DNA from: Hyphomicrobiales bacterium
Lineage (GTDB): Bacteria; Pseudomonadota; Alphaproteobacteria; Rhizobiales; Aestuariivirgaceae
DNA: 6,504 bases
Reading direction: 5' to 3'
Assembly: GCA_026987255.1 (NCBI GenBank)
Contig: JALSNA010000488.1
Span: forward strand, 1-6,504
The notes under the pieces are model-generated. The model saw nothing but the letters and a program-made list of their open reading frames with translations. It made no database searches and had not been told where the DNA came from. Position numbers and translations under genes: made by a program. Shown here in pieces: positions 5,583-6,504 of this stretch (its first letter is position 1; the number at the start of each line of letters is the position of its first letter).

Positions 5583-6305
5583 ATGCGTCCCTCCAAGCGC
5601 CAGTTCGACGAAATGCGGCCCGTGACCATCGAGACCGGCGTCTCGCGCCATGCCGAGGGCTCGTGCCTGATCTCCATGGGCGAGACGAAGGTTCTGTGCA
5701 TGGCCTCCGTGGAAGAGCGCGTGCCGCCATGGCTGCGCGGCCAGAACCGCGGCTGGGTGACGGCCGAATACGGCATGCTGCCGCGCGCCACCGGCGAGCG
5801 CATGCGCCGCGAGGCCACCGCCGGCAAGCAATCCGGCCGCACCCAGGAGATCCAGCGGCTGATCGGCCGCTCGCTGCGCGCCGTCGTCGATCTGGAGGCC
5901 CTGGGCGAGATCCAGATCGTCGTGGATTGCGATGTCCTGCAGGCCGATGGCGGCACCCGCTGCGCCTCCATCACCGGCGGCTGGGTGGCCCTGCGCCAGT
6001 GCATCGACTGGATGATGGCCCGCCAGATGGTCGAAAAGGATCCGCTGAAGGATCACGTGGCGGCCATTTCCTGCGGCGTTCACGGCGGCAAGGTCATTCT
6101 CGATCTGGAATACATCGAGGACAGCGAGGCGGAAACCGACGCCAATTTCGTCATCACCGGAGACGGCGGCCTGGTGGAAATCCAGGCCACGGCGGAGGAA
6201 GACCCCTTTTCAGAAGCCCAGTTCATGGAAATGCTGCGCCTGGCGCGCAAGGGGGTGGACGATCTCGTCGCCGCCCAGGCCGCGGCAACGGCCGTTTCGG
6301 CCTGA
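5583..6305 (+). CDS. rph: Ribonuclease PH
   Basis: RNase PH is a phosphate-dependent 3'-to-5' exoribonuclease that trims tRNA 3' ends and forms a ring-shaped hexamer. The 240-residue protein is full length. It has [15 protein letters not shown] (56-70), [16 protein letters not shown] (84-99) with the phosphate-binding R86, [12 protein letters not shown] (115-126) with R126, and [16 protein letters not shown] (173-188) with the metal-binding acidic pair D180 and D186. AAGGAA at 5571-5576 lies six bases before the ATG; an out-of-frame ATG at 5578 is too close to that site to be used. The 80-base gap after mutM holds a seven-base-arm inverted repeat (5526-5532 with 5535-5541) without a T-run and a weak promoter-like TTGACC (5521) to TATCGC (5544) pair, so rph may be read through from mutM or have its own promoter. 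In many relatives rph sits with hrcA and rdgB; neither is visible here. Confidence 0.97.
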   Translation: MRPSKRQFDEMRPVTIETGVSRHAEGSCLISMGETKVLCMASVEERVPPWLRGQNRGWVTAEYGMLPRATGERMRREATAGKQSGRTQEIQRLIGRSLRAVVDLEALGEIQIVVDCDVLQADGGTRCASITGGWVALRQCIDWMMARQMVEKDPLKDHVAAISCGVHGGKVILDLEYIEDSEAETDANFVITGDGGLVEIQATAEEDPFSEAQFMEMLRLARKGVDDLVAAQAAATAVSA

Positions 6306-6405
6306 CCCTGCCTCTTGCCAGCCCGGAGGGCCTGTCATGAAAACCCGGGCCGGGGAGCTGACTGCGCAAGTGGGCCGTTCATCGCGCATTCATGCGGGCG
6401 GGCGC

Positions 6406-6431
6406 AAAAAAAGATGGCGCCAAAACGCGCC
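6406..6431 (-). terminator. Possible minus-strand terminator converging on rph
   Basis: On the minus strand GGCGC (6431-6427), a six-base loop and GCGCC (6420-6416) form a short all-GC stem. ATC and then seven U (6412-6406) follow. This would end a transcript entering from right of the window and pointing toward rph. The stem has only five base pairs. A minus-strand reading frame entering from the right also cannot be ruled out across this stretch, so the call is tentative. Confidence 0.4.
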
Positions 6432-6467
6432 GGATTTGCATTCGTGCACGCCTTTCCCATATGCAAC

Positions 6468-6496
6468 TGTGGCAAGGGGGGCATGCCCTTGCCACA
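6468..6496. repeat. Perfect 11-bp inverted repeat near the window end
   Basis: TGTGGCAAGGG at 6468-6478 and CCCTTGCCACA at 6486-6496 are perfect reverse complements around a seven-base loop, GGGCATG. The centre can also be read as the ten-base palindrome GGGCATGCCC. Only ATTTG follows on the plus strand, so it is a poor intrinsic terminator; it may be an operator, an mRNA 3'-end structure for rph, or a dispersed palindrome. The rest of 6306-6504 holds an open frame from an ATG at 6337 that does not look coding, and nothing else I can support. Confidence 0.6.
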
Positions 6497-6504
6497 ATTT
6501 GCCC

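Noticed and set aside
6468..6496. Sigma-54 promoter reading of the TGGCA...GC sequences
   Set aside because: The spacing between the GG and GC elements is nine or twelve bases depending on strand, not the required ten.
6337..6504. Open frame from an ATG with a good GGAGGG site, running off the right edge
   Set aside because: The 56-residue product resembles no family I know. By hand count only about 60% of its third codon positions are G or C, apparently lower than in the confirmed genes. It also contains the perfect hairpin at 6468-6496.

Overview
The window is GC-rich and densely coded. It looks like the chromosome of an alphaproteobacterium. SecB, FxsA, a Tim44-domain (TimA-like) protein, a DUF1150 protein and RNase PH all have alphaproteobacterial character, and the fxsA-secB pair divergent from a timA-like gene is, as I recall, a layout seen in that class. 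I cannot name the genus; Rhodospirillales-like is only a guess. No rRNA, tRNA, insertion sequence, phage gene or CRISPR array was seen.

Layout. Positions 1-190 hold no gene but three successive stem-loops (17-53, 68-115, 139-164). The last is a clear intrinsic terminator for the minus-strand gene beside it, an orphan ParA/MinD-type P-loop ATPase (191-949). A 219-base divergent spacer follows. It contains a textbook heat-shock (RpoH, sigma-32) promoter, 1085-1112, pointing at a small DUF1150 gene (1169-1426). That gene converges on secB (minus, 1619-2134). A strong bidirectional terminator (1455-1484) and a long imperfect inverted repeat (1519-1571) lie between them.

fxsA (minus, 2268-2753) lies upstream of secB in the same orientation. 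Divergent from fxsA is a plus-strand series: the timA-like gene (2953-3663), an EamA/DMT-family permease (3721-4614), mutM/fpg (4615-5502, starting on the base after the permease stop) and rph (5583-6305). The last 199 bases have no convincing gene. They hold an 11-bp perfect hairpin (6468-6496) and a possible minus-strand terminator (6406-6431).

Functionally the centre is membrane and protein-targeting biology: SecB is an export chaperone, the Tim44-like protein is a membrane-tethered protein-handling factor, and FxsA is a small membrane protein. The heat-shock promoter on DUF1150 fits the proteostasis theme. mutM (oxidised-base repair) and rph (tRNA 3' processing) are housekeeping genes. 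I see no new multi-gene system here. The observations most worth following are the RpoH promoter on DUF1150, the orphan ParA-like ATPase, and the structured non-coding stretches.
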